A program made the position numbers and the translations under genes. A stretch of DNA of 64,000 nt from Baaleninema simplex PCC 7105 (GTDB lineage Bacteria > Cyanobacteriota > Cyanobacteriia > Cyanobacteriales > Geitlerinemataceae): positions 1,542,752 to 1,606,751 of the forward strand of contig NZ_KB235958.1 in NCBI RefSeq assembly GCF_000332355.1, in the 5' to 3' direction. Every line of letters starts with the position of its first letter. Positions within the stretch are counted from its first letter, which is position 1. A model generated the notes under the pieces. The model was not told the DNA's origin, ran no database searches, and was given only the letters and a program-made list of their open reading frames with translations. This document shows positions 27,753 to 37,110 of the stretch, in pieces.

Positions 27753-28694
27753 TTATAAGCCGTAAGTATCCCGAACAAAATAAAGCGGCCGTTTCTTGAC
27801 TTCTTCGTAAATGCGCCCTAAATATTCTCCGATCGCCCCCAAACTAATCAATTGAACGCCACCGAGAAACAAGACTGCAACCATTAACGATGCATATCCC
27901 GGTACGTCGATTCCCGAAATAACCGTTCGGACGATCAAAAACCCCGCATAAATCATAGAAAGTAGCGAAATCGCCAAACCGAGGTAGCTCCAAATTTTTA
28001 ACGGAAGCGAACTAAACGCAGCGATACCGTCGAGTGCGAAGTTCCAGAGTTTCCAGTAATTCCATTTCGTGGTTCCAGCGTAGCGGCGATCGCGATCGTA
28101 CTCGATCGCAATTTGCTCGAAACCCACCCATGCAAACAACCCTTTCATAAACCGATTGCGTTCGGGAAGTTGTTTGAGAGCCTCGACGACTCGACGATCC
28201 ATTAAGCGAAAATCCCCTGTGTCTCGCGGAATGGGAACGTCGCTCATTCTACCGATAATGCGATAGAAGTTGTTCGCCGTGAACCGTTTGAACCAAGTTT
28301 CACCCTGACGCGCTCTTCGCTTAGCATAAACGACATCGTAACCTTCTTTCCATTTATTCACCATGATTTCGATCAGTTCTGGAGGGTCTTGTAAATCGGC
28401 GTCAATGGGAACGACACCTCGACCGCGAGCGTAGTCAATACCGGCTGTGAGCGCAATTTCTTTACCAAAGTTTCGCGAAAGGTTGACGACTTTAATAGCA
28501 GAATTTTGTTGGTGGTGACGAATTAACTCAACCAAGCTTCGATCGCGGCTTCCGTCGTTGACACAGACGATTTCGTAAGTCAAACCAATTTTGTCGAGAT
28601 TTCGACAGAGGCGATCGAATAAATAATCGAGATTCTCTTCTTCGTTATAAATAGGAACGACCACAGAGATGTCGATCTCACAGGGTTGGTTCAT
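27753..28694 (-). CDS. Glycosyltransferase family 2 (GtrB/dolichyl-phosphate sugar synthase type)
   Basis: The 313-residue enzyme has an N-terminal GT-A domain starting ISVVVPIYNEEENL, with CVNDGSRD and the metal-binding DADLQDP (a DXD motif), and the GDFRLMDRRV region. Two C-terminal membrane helices (about 225-285) anchor it. This architecture is that of GtrB/DPM-like enzymes that move a sugar from a nucleotide donor to undecaprenyl phosphate. The resulting lipid-linked sugar would feed a GT-C-type enzyme such as the PTPS-related protein next door. Start ATG at 28694. Confidence 0.9.
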   Translation of the reverse strand: MNQPCEIDISVVVPIYNEEENLDYLFDRLCRNLDKIGLTYEIVCVNDGSRDRSLVELIRHHQQNSAIKVVNLSRNFGKEIALTAGIDYARGRGVVPIDADLQDPPELIEIMVNKWKEGYDVVYAKRRARQGETWFKRFTANNFYRIIGRMSDVPIPRDTGDFRLMDRRVVEALKQLPERNRFMKGLFAWVGFEQIAIEYDRDRRYAGTTKWNYWKLWNFALDGIAAFSSLPLKIWSYLGLAISLLSMIYAGFLIVRTVISGIDVPGYASLMVAVLFLGGVQLISLGAIGEYLGRIYEEVKKRPLYFVRDTYGL

Positions 28695-28966
28695 GGAAGT
28701 TTAAATCAGTTGAAAAACGATCGATAGTAGGTTTCGAGAAAGCCTTCGAGACAGCGTGCCTTTAACGTTTTTTACGTAAACGCAATAGTCGGTCAAATTA
28801 CAAAGGTCTGAGGTTTAACCTCTTATCTTCTCATATCGATTGACGTTTCTGAGATGCGCCCTTTTGGACATATCGCAACCTTAAAATCTCGATCGCTAAC
28901 AGAGCTGTGGCGATCGGGAGTCCTCAACTCCCCAATCTACAGCACTCGATTTAAACTTCTCCGAAC

Positions 28967-29188
28967 TTAACTACTCGATCGCTCGTCTACCACCTTCAAC
29001 CGTCCGAGTTGAAAGCGATCGAACACGCTGTTCAGTTGGCGATAATCTTCATCTGTCAGCCCTTTCCCCGCTAACATGGCAGAGGTCAACTGGAGATAGT
29101 CCTGACGGCTAATGCGGTTCGAGTCGAGAATACGTTCGATCGACTGCTGAAGCGTCACGTTGGGTTTACCCTGAGAAGCTTTAGCCAT
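28967..29188 (-). CDS. Small conserved cyanobacterial protein
   Basis: A 73-residue protein starting MAKASQGKPNVTLQQSIERILDS, predicted to be helical, with SRQDYLQLTSAMLAGKGLTDEDYRQLNSVFDRFQLGRLKVVD. I recognise this as a small family widely found in cyanobacteria with no established function. I chose the internal ATG at 29188, since the upstream extension is composed of a 33-bp tandem repeat (MEATHR twice) and is not family-like. Divergent to gloB, with a 183-nt shared promoter region. Confidence 0.7.
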   Translation of the reverse strand: MAKASQGKPNVTLQQSIERILDSNRISRQDYLQLTSAMLAGKGLTDEDYRQLNSVFDRFQLGRLKVVDERSSS

Positions 29189-29255
29189 GTTGCGTACGAA
29201 CGAGTTGAGAGGGGATACGAACGAAGGTCTCGACAGCAGACAGACATTCAAGAGA

Positions 29256-29321
29256 CGGTGAGTCGCCTCCATCACCGGTTGCGAATGACGGTGGGTCGCT
29301 TCCATCGGCAGTTGCGATAGG
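29256..29321. repeat. 33-bp tandem duplication, two copies
   Basis: Positions 29256-29288 and 29289-29321 are related copies (25 of 33 bases equal, by eye) beginning CGGTG(A/G)GTCGC. They lie in the divergent region upstream of gloB and the small conserved gene. Confidence 0.6.
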
Positions 29322-29371
29322 ATTTTGAAGTAAAGACCTAACAACGCTAAGCCTACCAGGAGATCGGAGCC

Positions 29372-30145
29372 ATGCAGATCTACCGACTTCCCGCCCTATC
29401 CGATAACTACATTTATCTTATAGTCGATGGAGATCGTCAAGAGGCCGCCGTTGTCGATCCCGCCCAAGCCGACCCCGTACTTCGCCAACTCGAAGCACTC
29501 GACTGCACCCTCGTCGCCATTTTTAACACCCATCACCACGCCGACCACGTGGGCGGAAACCGCCAACTGATAAAGCGTTTCCCCAATCTCAGCGTCTACG
29601 GCGGTGCTGAAGATCGCGATCGCATCCCCGGACAACAGGTCTTTCTCAACGAAGGCGATCGCGTCTCGTTTTCCGACCGAGAGGCCGACGTGTTTTTCGT
29701 TCCCGGTCACACTCGCGCCCACATCGCCTATTACTTCCCTCCCGTTGGCGACGGCGAACCCGGCGAGTTGTTTTGCGGCGATACCCTGTTCGCAGGGGGA
29801 TGCGGGCGACTGTTCGAGGGAACCCCCGCCCAGATGGTCGATTCTCTGGCGAAGCTGCGATCGCTCCCCGACAAAACCCGCGTCTGGTGCGCCCACGAAT
29901 ACACCCTAAAAAATCTCAAATTCGCTCTCACCGTCGATCCCGACAACCGGGAGTTACACACGCGATATCGCAACGTCGAAACCCTGCGGAAACGCCACGA
30001 AGCCACCGTTCCCTCGTGGTTGGGGGTCGAGAAACGCACCAATCCGTTTCTCCGTTGGGACAGCGAGGCGTTACAAACCGCCGCCAACAGCCACGATCGC
30101 GTCCGAACCTTCGCTCGCATTCGAGACCTCAAAGATCGCTTTTAG
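29372..30145 (+). CDS. gloB: Hydroxyacylglutathione hydrolase (glyoxalase II)
   Basis: GloB hydrolyses S-lactoylglutathione to lactate and glutathione, completing methylglyoxal detoxification. The 257-residue metallo-beta-lactamase-fold protein has the dinuclear metal motif THHHADH (His54, His56, Asp58, His59), a PGHT motif, the bridging Asp in CGDTLF and the third His in WCAHEYT. The C-terminal domain has the glutathione-site RTNPFLR-like stretch ([10 protein letters not shown]). A good ribosome site (AGGAG) lies 9 nt before the ATG. The 3' end overlaps the convergent membrane-protein gene by 17 nt. Confidence 0.95.
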   Translation: MQIYRLPALSDNYIYLIVDGDRQEAAVVDPAQADPVLRQLEALDCTLVAIFNTHHHADHVGGNRQLIKRFPNLSVYGGAEDRDRIPGQQVFLNEGDRVSFSDREADVFFVPGHTRAHIAYYFPPVGDGEPGELFCGDTLFAGGCGRLFEGTPAQMVDSLAKLRSLPDKTRVWCAHEYTLKNLKFALTVDPDNRELHTRYRNVETLRKRHEATVPSWLGVEKRTNPFLRWDSEALQTAANSHDRVRTFARIRDLKDRF

Positions 30146-32330
30146 AGGTGCGATCGCCGGACTCCCAGCCCAGGGGAATCCACGTCACCTCGATCTTCGG
30201 CGCGTAAACGAACTGATTGTCTGTTTCAAACGCAATCGACGCCACGGGAGCGGGGAACGGCAGATCGGCGCGATCGAGGGATTGGAAAAAGACGAGAGCT
30301 TCGTCGGATTCTCGGGGTAAGTGACTGACGATCGGCGCGTTTTCAGCGTTGCCGGGAAGGAGGCGATAGGTGGCTTCTCCACCGTCGCGATACACCGCCT
30401 TGAGGCGCACGGGAGCGGCGCGAAACAGCGTTTTGTAGAGTTTGCCCCAGGGCGAATACGATACCGAAATCGAGGCTCTGACGGGCGATCGCGCGGCTTG
30501 GGGAACGGTCGCCGTCTCGCCCCATCCTACCGACTGCGAGCTGAGGGGGTCGGCGATCTGACAGGGGGTCGTCTCTCGGAGATCGAACACCATTAAATCG
30601 GAGACGGCTTCCGTTTGGGTGAAGGTTGGAAACTGGGGCGAGAGGCGATAGCGACACAGCAGCGACGAGAAGGTTTCGGGTTCGTCAAAAAAGGCGTGTC
30701 GTCCGTCGATCGCGCGAAATTGATAAAGAAAGTGGTCTCTCGGATGGGCGTCTAAATTGGCGGCGTTAGCGCGATCGAGAAATTTCGTATAAGACGAGTA
30801 GGATTGAAGCGTCGGTCGCGGTTGCCAGTTCAACTCGTTGGCCGGTGCGAGGGTGAGTTCCCAAGGAACGATATCGACGGTTTCGTTGCCGAGATGTTCT
30901 CGCACGTCGGCGGGAAGTTTCAATCGCTCGAAATTCCATTGGTTGGCGTCTTCGAGAACGCTCGCCACGCGATCGACATTGAAACTGAAAATTTGGTTGT
31001 GGACGTATTTGGGGGTGAAGCTCTGCCAAAACGGCCAGGGTCGCAGACCGACTTGTCCTAACACGTCGGGTTTCGCCACATACAGCACGGCAACGGCGAT
31101 CGCGATCGCGCTGACGACGCGTCCCCAGGAAGACCGACGCGAAACGTTACTGCGACCGGCACAGACAAGGGAGGCGATAAAGGGAACGCAGAAGAAATAC
31201 AGCAGAACGTGGGCGTCTTGGCGGACGAAACCGTGTTTGAACGCGATCCACAGGACGAAGGCTAGACTCAGGTAAAATCCCGATCGCCGCCAATCACACC
31301 GCTGCCCCATGACACTCGCGACGAGTGTGGCTTCGAGCAGGGCTAATCCTAATTCTAACGGCGAGCTGATGTAACTCATCGCACTGGAGTATCCCGAAGA
31401 AACTTCGAGAGACCCTCGGACGAAATCGAGGAGCGAGCGATCGAACACCAACACGGTCGCCAACAGCAAAATACTGTAAATTCCATAGGCGAGGCCGCTG
31501 GTTCTGAAGAGAGCGAAACGTTTGTCAAAGAGCCGATCTCGATCGGTCTGACGAACTTTTTGCACCACTCCACTGACGACAACGGCGATCGCCCCGTAGA
31601 GCAGGAGTCGAACCGCGTTGTCCGGCGGGTTCACCGCGACAAACACGAACGCCGTCGAGGTCGCCCCGACGACGGAATCCCAAACAGCCAGGATCGCTCG
31701 GTTTCGCTCTGAGAGGGTTTGCGTTTTAGCGATCGACACGGCTCGAAAAAACTGCACGAGAAACAGCGCACCGACCGTCGCGACGCCGAGCGTAAATTTA
31801 ATTAAGGCTAAAAAACCGGCGACAATTCCTAAAAAGAGAGAGTAACCTCTCGATATCGTCGATCGCTTTGAGGGTTGAAAGGGCGGACGAACTGACCACA
31901 ATAGAAGAATTAAATACAAAAATAACGCTTTGTAGTCTATTGAAAACGCCACGTGAAACACGAATAAAGAAGAAACGATCCACAAAACGCGATCGAGGTT
32001 ATTTTTATATTGAAAAACACAAATAATAACTGCTAAAACTAACGCAATATGAACGCCGATCTTAAAAGTGACGGCAGTTAAAACGTTCTCTGGAACGATC
32101 GATCCGGCTGCCAAATAGCCGAGCGGCCCGTACGTGAAAATGACATCGCGTCCGAACTGTAAACCCTTCAGTACCGTTTCAGTTAACGCAAAGCTCCAAG
32201 AGGCATCTAAGCCGGGGGCAATAAAAATATACGGCGAAGGTAATGTGGCTAACGTGAAGTAAATCGCGACTGCAACACCCAAAATCCAAGGTGCGACGAC
32301 TTGTAAGATTTGTCGGGTTCGATGACTCAT
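30129..32330 (-). CDS. Large polytopic membrane protein, unknown function
   Basis: A 733-residue protein with about eleven to thirteen hydrophobic helices in the first 440 residues and a soluble region of about 290 residues at the C-terminus. The N-terminal motif [15 protein letters not shown] followed by [15 protein letters not shown] is conserved-looking and reminiscent of GT-C-like membrane glycosyltransferases, but I cannot assign a family firmly. It is the last gene of the right-hand glycan sub-cluster. Start: ATG at 32330 rather than 32360. The stop codon lies inside the 3' end of gloB, which is transcribed the opposite way. Confidence 0.7.
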   Translation of the reverse strand: MSHRTRQILQVVAPWILGVAVAIYFTLATLPSPYIFIAPGLDASWSFALTETVLKGLQFGRDVIFTYGPLGYLAAGSIVPENVLTAVTFKIGVHIALVLAVIICVFQYKNNLDRVLWIVSSLFVFHVAFSIDYKALFLYLILLLWSVRPPFQPSKRSTISRGYSLFLGIVAGFLALIKFTLGVATVGALFLVQFFRAVSIAKTQTLSERNRAILAVWDSVVGATSTAFVFVAVNPPDNAVRLLLYGAIAVVVSGVVQKVRQTDRDRLFDKRFALFRTSGLAYGIYSILLLATVLVFDRSLLDFVRGSLEVSSGYSSAMSYISSPLELGLALLEATLVASVMGQRCDWRRSGFYLSLAFVLWIAFKHGFVRQDAHVLLYFFCVPFIASLVCAGRSNVSRRSSWGRVVSAIAIAVAVLYVAKPDVLGQVGLRPWPFWQSFTPKYVHNQIFSFNVDRVASVLEDANQWNFERLKLPADVREHLGNETVDIVPWELTLAPANELNWQPRPTLQSYSSYTKFLDRANAANLDAHPRDHFLYQFRAIDGRHAFFDEPETFSSLLCRYRLSPQFPTFTQTEAVSDLMVFDLRETTPCQIADPLSSQSVGWGETATVPQAARSPVRASISVSYSPWGKLYKTLFRAAPVRLKAVYRDGGEATYRLLPGNAENAPIVSHLPRESDEALVFFQSLDRADLPFPAPVASIAFETDNQFVYAPKIEVTWIPLGWESGDRTSKSDL

Positions 32331-32365
32331 GGTTAGTGCGACTCTCGAGCGAGATCTCACGGCTC

Positions 32366-32573
32366 AGTGGTGCAGAAAACTTTTCGAGATTGGGGATTGA
32401 CAAACTACATATTTTATGTATTTAAATTTGAGCCAGATCTCGAGCCAGATCCCCGGCATCTCCAAGATGCCGGGGATCTCCGGCAGCCATTTACCGATCT
32501 GGGATTTTGCGGGCAACCCTTTAATACGGCGATATCTGTTCTAACAAGGGTTTCAGGACTTTTCTGCACCACT
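32366..32573. mobile_element. MITE-like element, AGTGGTGCAGAAAA family
   Basis: A 208-bp non-coding segment bounded by perfect 14-bp inverted repeats, AGTGGTGCAGAAAA and TTTTCTGCACCACT. It fills most of the gap between two membrane-protein genes. It contains the perfect palindrome at 32447-32479 and an AT-rich core. No target duplication is visible. This is a single copy in the window, and the source transposase is unknown. Confidence 0.6.
32447..32479. repeat. Palindromic repeat, copy 2 of 3 (perfect)
   Basis: Perfect inverted repeat with 15-nt arms, AGATCCCCGGCATCT and AGATGCCGGGGATCT, and a CCA loop. It is inside the MITE-like element at 32366-32573. Related copies are at 5468-5501 and 49273-49305. 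Confidence 0.8.
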
Positions 32574-32580
32574 AAGGACT

Positions 32581-34467
32581 TCACGGTGTCAGCTCGAAAC
32601 TTCCCGTTAAAAGATGCGCCCGAGCCGTCGTCGCGTCGAACGCCCAAGCTTTCACGACTAGCGAGCGGTTCGGGAGCTGCGATCGCGCAAATTCACCGCT
32701 CCAGCCGAGTTGAGTGTCTCGGGGAAGACCAGCGTGAAGTGCGTCCGGGCGAAACTCGCGATCGTCGATAATGGCAAAGGGTTTTTCGGCTCCAGAATCC
32801 GTCGTGTAGGTCAACAACACCAGATCGGCCGCCGACAGGGAACGTTCGGTGAGTTCGGCCCAGCCCCGAACTTGGTAGCGATCGCCCGACAGGGGAACGA
32901 GAGCGTCGAAGAATCCCCGAGCGGTTTCGGACTGCGGCGACGCACTAAAGTCGCGCACGTCGTCACTCTCGAGCAGCGGAGGGGAAAGATACCCCAAGTC
33001 GTTAATGGCGATCGCGTGGTCGTACAGGCGATCGGGGTCGGGATAAACGTAACGACGCAAACAATCGTCGTCTCGCAGCACGTCGATAACCAGCGTACAA
33101 GCCTGAGCGTGGAGCGTATCCGTTTTGCGAACGTACATCCCATCGAGGGCAAAAGCGCTCGTTTTAAGATGTAATACCAGTCCGATACCGAGTAGTAAGT
33201 AAACTCCCCGAGAAAGCCAACGACGCCGAGGCGGAGACACTTCAACCGTCGTATTTCGTTCGGCCAGTAACGCCCCCAAATAAATCGCCGAGACGATCGC
33301 GTACAGCGAAAAGGTCGTATAGCGTGGCGAAATCGCCTGTTCGATTCCAAATCCCACGCGACCCAATGCCGCAAACAGACCGCTGAGGATAGAATATCCC
33401 CCCAGCATTATCCAGCTTTTGGCGCGATTTAACTCAGAGAGATCCCAACGGCGCTCTAGAGCGTTCTCGAAACCGGATTTTCCGTCCTGCGAGGTCGTCG
33501 CACTGTTCCACAGGAGAGCCACCACCATCGCCGACCAAACCCCAAACACGATCGCCCCCACGACCGTCGCCGCTGGGATGTCGTGAAATCCGAGCGGTCC
33601 ACCTAAGAAGACGAAGAAATAACGAACCGCCTCGAGTGGGTGTCGGACGGCTTCGTCCCAACCGGGATGACCGGGGGGTTTGACGTAGTTGCGAAAGTAA
33701 AATCCGAGATTGACTGCCATCGCCGCGATCCAGACTGTCGCCCAAAACAGACGCCGCCCGATCTCCCGCCAGCGTAGGGTTTCGGGAAAGAAAATAGCGG
33801 GAAAGACCACGACCCAACTGAGTACGCCGTTAGAAAACGAATACGTACTGACGAGGCACAGTAAAATACCCACGAGGGTTTTCAGCCAGAGAGGAAAGCG
33901 AGTCTGCGCCACGAGCAACCCCAAGACGATCGCGCTCAAAGACAGCAATACGCACACTTGCAGTCCGAAGAGAAAGTTGTCGTATTGAATCAGAGAAAAG
34001 ACGAGGAGGTTGGCGACGATCGCCAGTTCGTTGAGGCGAGATCGCGGGGTACGGGTGAGGGTTAGGCGACTGAGGGCGTATAGGGTGAGAGCGATCGCGG
34101 CCATCAAACCCAAAATCAGGAACATTTCCACTTTGATGTTCCAGTTCGTCACGGACGCCAAACTTACTAAAATCAGTCTCGGAAAGAATTTGCGGCTTTC
34201 GTTGTGCTGGGCGATCCAGTAGCCCCAGTTCCACCGACCTTGACTGAGATCGATCGTGCCGTCGTGGAGTTTGACGAACATCAGTCCGGGGGTGTCCCAC
34301 TCGTCCCAAATGGGAAAGTTGACGCCGAAATAGGCGATCGACGCTGCCACGAGACTGGCAAAGATCGCAGACAGGCCGAGGAGCCAAATCGTACTGGACG
34401 GGAAACGAATTTTCACCTTTTCTATCAACTCGAGGGACGGGGACGCGCGATCGACAAACTCGACCAA
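32581..34467 (-). CDS. Polytopic membrane protein, paralogue A
   Basis: A 628-residue protein with about ten membrane helices followed by a soluble C-terminal domain of some 170 residues. It shares an N-terminal pattern with the next gene upstream (34496-36211): an acidic periplasmic loop (FPIWDEWDTPGL), then HNE-x-R-x-F-x-PR and TNWN, typical of a GT-C-like first loop. The frame opens at a TTG (34467), 28 nt after the previous gene; a GTG at 34416 is an alternative, so the start is uncertain. Function not recognised; context suggests glycan assembly or modification. Confidence 0.68.
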   Translation of the reverse strand: MVEFVDRASPSLELIEKVKIRFPSSTIWLLGLSAIFASLVAASIAYFGVNFPIWDEWDTPGLMFVKLHDGTIDLSQGRWNWGYWIAQHNESRKFFPRLILVSLASVTNWNIKVEMFLILGLMAAIALTLYALSRLTLTRTPRSRLNELAIVANLLVFSLIQYDNFLFGLQVCVLLSLSAIVLGLLVAQTRFPLWLKTLVGILLCLVSTYSFSNGVLSWVVVFPAIFFPETLRWREIGRRLFWATVWIAAMAVNLGFYFRNYVKPPGHPGWDEAVRHPLEAVRYFFVFLGGPLGFHDIPAATVVGAIVFGVWSAMVVALLWNSATTSQDGKSGFENALERRWDLSELNRAKSWIMLGGYSILSGLFAALGRVGFGIEQAISPRYTTFSLYAIVSAIYLGALLAERNTTVEVSPPRRRWLSRGVYLLLGIGLVLHLKTSAFALDGMYVRKTDTLHAQACTLVIDVLRDDDCLRRYVYPDPDRLYDHAIAINDLGYLSPPLLESDDVRDFSASPQSETARGFFDALVPLSGDRYQVRGWAELTERSLSAADLVLLTYTTDSGAEKPFAIIDDREFRPDALHAGLPRDTQLGWSGEFARSQLPNRSLVVKAWAFDATTARAHLLTGSFELTP

Positions 34468-34495
34468 TTAGTTCATAAACTCGAACTGTACGAGT

Positions 34496-36211
34496 TTAAT
34501 CCACAACGCGCAAGTCTAAGGAATTGTATAAAGATAGGAACGCCGAGCGTTCGGGATCGTAAACCCACGCCCGAAGCGAGTGGCGACCGGGTTGTAAATC
34601 GCGACTGACAAACTGGACTGTCCAAGTTTCGGGTTCTCGACTCGAATCGACAAAATCTCCGATGAGATCGCTGGCAAACATCTCCGTACTGTCGTTTCGA
34701 GACAAAAAGACGATCGGTAGAACCGTTTGACAGTTCTCGAAGCGGACTCGACCCGACACGATCGCCGTTCCGCTCTCGGACAACTCGACGACTTGCGACG
34801 ACTGGGAACGATCGAGATACCCGCAAGAGGGCTGAGGGCGATCGCGAAATTCGACGGCGTGCGATCGCTCGAAAAATCCCAAGCGATCGAGGCGGGGAGA
34901 CCACCAGTATTTTACGATTTTGGCGTCGGGATACAGTCGTCGCACGCAGCTACTTTCAGCGTTCTCCTCCATATATCCGACGAGCGACAAACAGGTTCGT
35001 GAGAAGAGTCGATGGTTGCGGAAGTCTTTCCCCAGTTCCCAAACGGACAGCGACGTGACCGCCAGTATCACCGCAACGCACGCCACGATCGCACGATAGC
35101 CGAAGCGAACCTTCCCTTGCCACGGGCGAGTTGCAATCTCGGCGTAATACTGTCCCGCGTAAAGGAGTCCGACGAACAGTAGCAGGCTGACGGTGGTGTA
35201 GCGAGAAGCTAACGCCACCCCGAATCCAAAACTCGACCGTCCCACCGTGGTCATCGCGGCAAAACCGAGACTAAACAACATTAAGGAGATCCAGGGTGCG
35301 ATCGCCTCTCGGTTAGCGAGATCGCGCCAAAACTGCCAAAAACAGATCGAACTTGCCAGAGACAGCAGGATTCCCCAGGCGATCGCCGTTGAAGGTTCCG
35401 AGGACAAGGGGTGTCCGACGAGCGCGAAAAAAAATTCGAGTCCTTCTCGGGGGTGTTTGAGAACATGACTCGGATCGACAGCGTGAGCGGGTTTGTGGTA
35501 GTCGATAAAGTACAACAGCACGGTGGCGACGAACCCACTACACCAGACGAGAAGCCACCGTCGGGGTTTTTGAGCGTGCCGACTTTTCACCCACACGCAC
35601 GGTAAAACGGCCAACCACGTGAGGAGTCCGTGAGCGCAGGAAAAACTCGCCAACCCACAGAATAAGGCGGCGAGACCGAAATGGCGATCGCGCCAATGCT
35701 GGAGGTTTTCGTGAGATAGGAGGGCGATCGCCAAGACTAAGCACAAATTTATCCAAAACCAAGCGATCTGAAATCCCCAAAGCCAATTTTCGTATTGTAC
35801 GAGGCTGCCGAGCGCAATAGCGATCGCGATGTCAGTCAGCGGAGAAACGCGATCGCCGTGTTTTTTTCTGGCAATCCAATACAGTGAAATTCCGATCGCG
35901 ATCGCTAACATAACGCTCGCGTACTGCTGCGTTTTCGTGTTCCAATCAGTCAAAAAGGCCAAGGTGGCGATCGCAAATCTTGGAATGATAAATCGATGCT
36001 CGTTGTGAAGTCTCCAAAAGTCTAAAAAATCAGCTGTCCCGAAATCGATTTCGTGAAATAAATCTGTCAACACTAACGCGTCGAAAACGGGAACGTCTAC
36101 CCCGAAGCGATCGACAAACAAGAAAGTAATCAGAAAAGGAATCGCGTAAAGCAACAGATAAAAGTTCGACCACAAGCTAGAATGTTTATCTAACAAGTCG
36201 ATCGGGTTCAT
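34496..36211 (-). CDS. Polytopic membrane protein, paralogue B
   Basis: A 571-residue protein with about ten membrane helices and a C-terminal soluble domain. It is a paralogue of the downstream gene: both have a first-loop acidic motif, the HNEHRFIIPRF stretch (HNESRKFFPRL in the paralogue), a TDWN/TNWN segment and matching helix spacing. The HNE-R motif next to the membrane hints at a GT-C-type active site, which is inference only. I chose the ATG at 36211; a GTG at 36253 would add 14 residues and leave only 5 nt to the methyltransferase stop. Function unknown. Confidence 0.68.
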   Translation of the reverse strand: MNPIDLLDKHSSLWSNFYLLLYAIPFLITFLFVDRFGVDVPVFDALVLTDLFHEIDFGTADFLDFWRLHNEHRFIIPRFAIATLAFLTDWNTKTQQYASVMLAIAIGISLYWIARKKHGDRVSPLTDIAIAIALGSLVQYENWLWGFQIAWFWINLCLVLAIALLSHENLQHWRDRHFGLAALFCGLASFSCAHGLLTWLAVLPCVWVKSRHAQKPRRWLLVWCSGFVATVLLYFIDYHKPAHAVDPSHVLKHPREGLEFFFALVGHPLSSEPSTAIAWGILLSLASSICFWQFWRDLANREAIAPWISLMLFSLGFAAMTTVGRSSFGFGVALASRYTTVSLLLFVGLLYAGQYYAEIATRPWQGKVRFGYRAIVACVAVILAVTSLSVWELGKDFRNHRLFSRTCLSLVGYMEENAESSCVRRLYPDAKIVKYWWSPRLDRLGFFERSHAVEFRDRPQPSCGYLDRSQSSQVVELSESGTAIVSGRVRFENCQTVLPIVFLSRNDSTEMFASDLIGDFVDSSREPETWTVQFVSRDLQPGRHSLRAWVYDPERSAFLSLYNSLDLRVVD

Positions 36212-36258
36212 TTTTAGTCTTATTAGTAGAATTTTAAAAAAATCTTGAATCACTCGAA

Positions 36259-36924
36259 TTAGTTTTTACAGGCAACGACTAAAAACTGCTTACCTAAGAA
36301 ATTCCAAGCCAACGGCATCGAAATATAAAGCGGAACTGTCCACAACGGAGGTTGCTTCCCGTTAGCCATCGTATAAGGTAAAAATTTAGGAATACAAGTT
36401 TGAATTTGAAATCCTCGAAGTTGTAAAACTTCAGAAATTGAAGCTTCCGTCAGCGGTAAATGATGATCGAAAAAGTCCCAATAAGCTCCACCCGTGTATT
36501 TGATATTCGGTCCCAAACAGATAATTTTCCCTCCTGGCTTCAAACAGCGATAGGCTTCGGCGATCGTGCGAGACAAAGACTCTTTCGACAAGAGGTGTTC
36601 GAGAAAATTGCTCGTAAACACGACATCAAGCGACGCCTCAGAAACCGGCCAAGTTTGCGAACAATCTTGATGGATAAAACACACCTCTGACTCGAGATAG
36701 TCTTTCGCGTCGGGATTGAGATCCATTGCATACTTTTTTCGAGCGCGAACTTGATTGATAAATTCTCCCCAACCACAACCGAGATCTAGAATATCTCGAC
36801 GTTCGCCAACGAGATCTTGAAAATAGCGCGTCACCAGTATTTTCCAGACTTTACGGCGATAATTGGCAATGCGAGCAAAGCGAAGTTGATATTCTTGTTG
36901 AAGTTCGCGTGCAGAAGTTTTCAT
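36259..36924 (-). CDS. Class I SAM-dependent methyltransferase
   Basis: The 221-residue protein has the Rossmann SAM-binding motif LDLGCGWGEF near residue 47, followed by the acidic residue at AMDLNPDA, the motif DVVFTSNFLEHL and the CLKPGGKIICLGPN post-motif. These are typical of methyltransferase type 11/UbiE-like enzymes. In this setting it could methylate a sugar or a glycan end. The C-terminus includes a short hydrophobic run (PLYISMPLAWNFLG) that might touch the membrane. It lies within a minus-strand run of glycan genes. Confidence 0.87.
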   Translation of the reverse strand: MKTSARELQQEYQLRFARIANYRRKVWKILVTRYFQDLVGERRDILDLGCGWGEFINQVRARKKYAMDLNPDAKDYLESEVCFIHQDCSQTWPVSEASLDVVFTSNFLEHLLSKESLSRTIAEAYRCLKPGGKIICLGPNIKYTGGAYWDFFDHHLPLTEASISEVLQLRGFQIQTCIPKFLPYTMANGKQPPLWTVPLYISMPLAWNFLGKQFLVVACKN

Positions 36925-37110
36925 GAGAATTCTTTAAATTTCAAATGTCAGTATTCGATTCGATAGAAACATATACCACAATATCTTAAACAGCATTGTA
37001 TCGAACGATATCTTTTTTTGAATTAACAAAATTGATGCGATCGCGATCGAAAATATCTAAAAAAATAAATTTTAAATGACATCGCGTCCCTCGATCGAAT
37101 TGCTAATTTT

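Noticed and set aside
37000..37110. AT-rich stretch as a possible origin or attachment site
   Set aside because: Only AT-rich sequence, without DnaA-box clusters, integrase gene or direct repeats.
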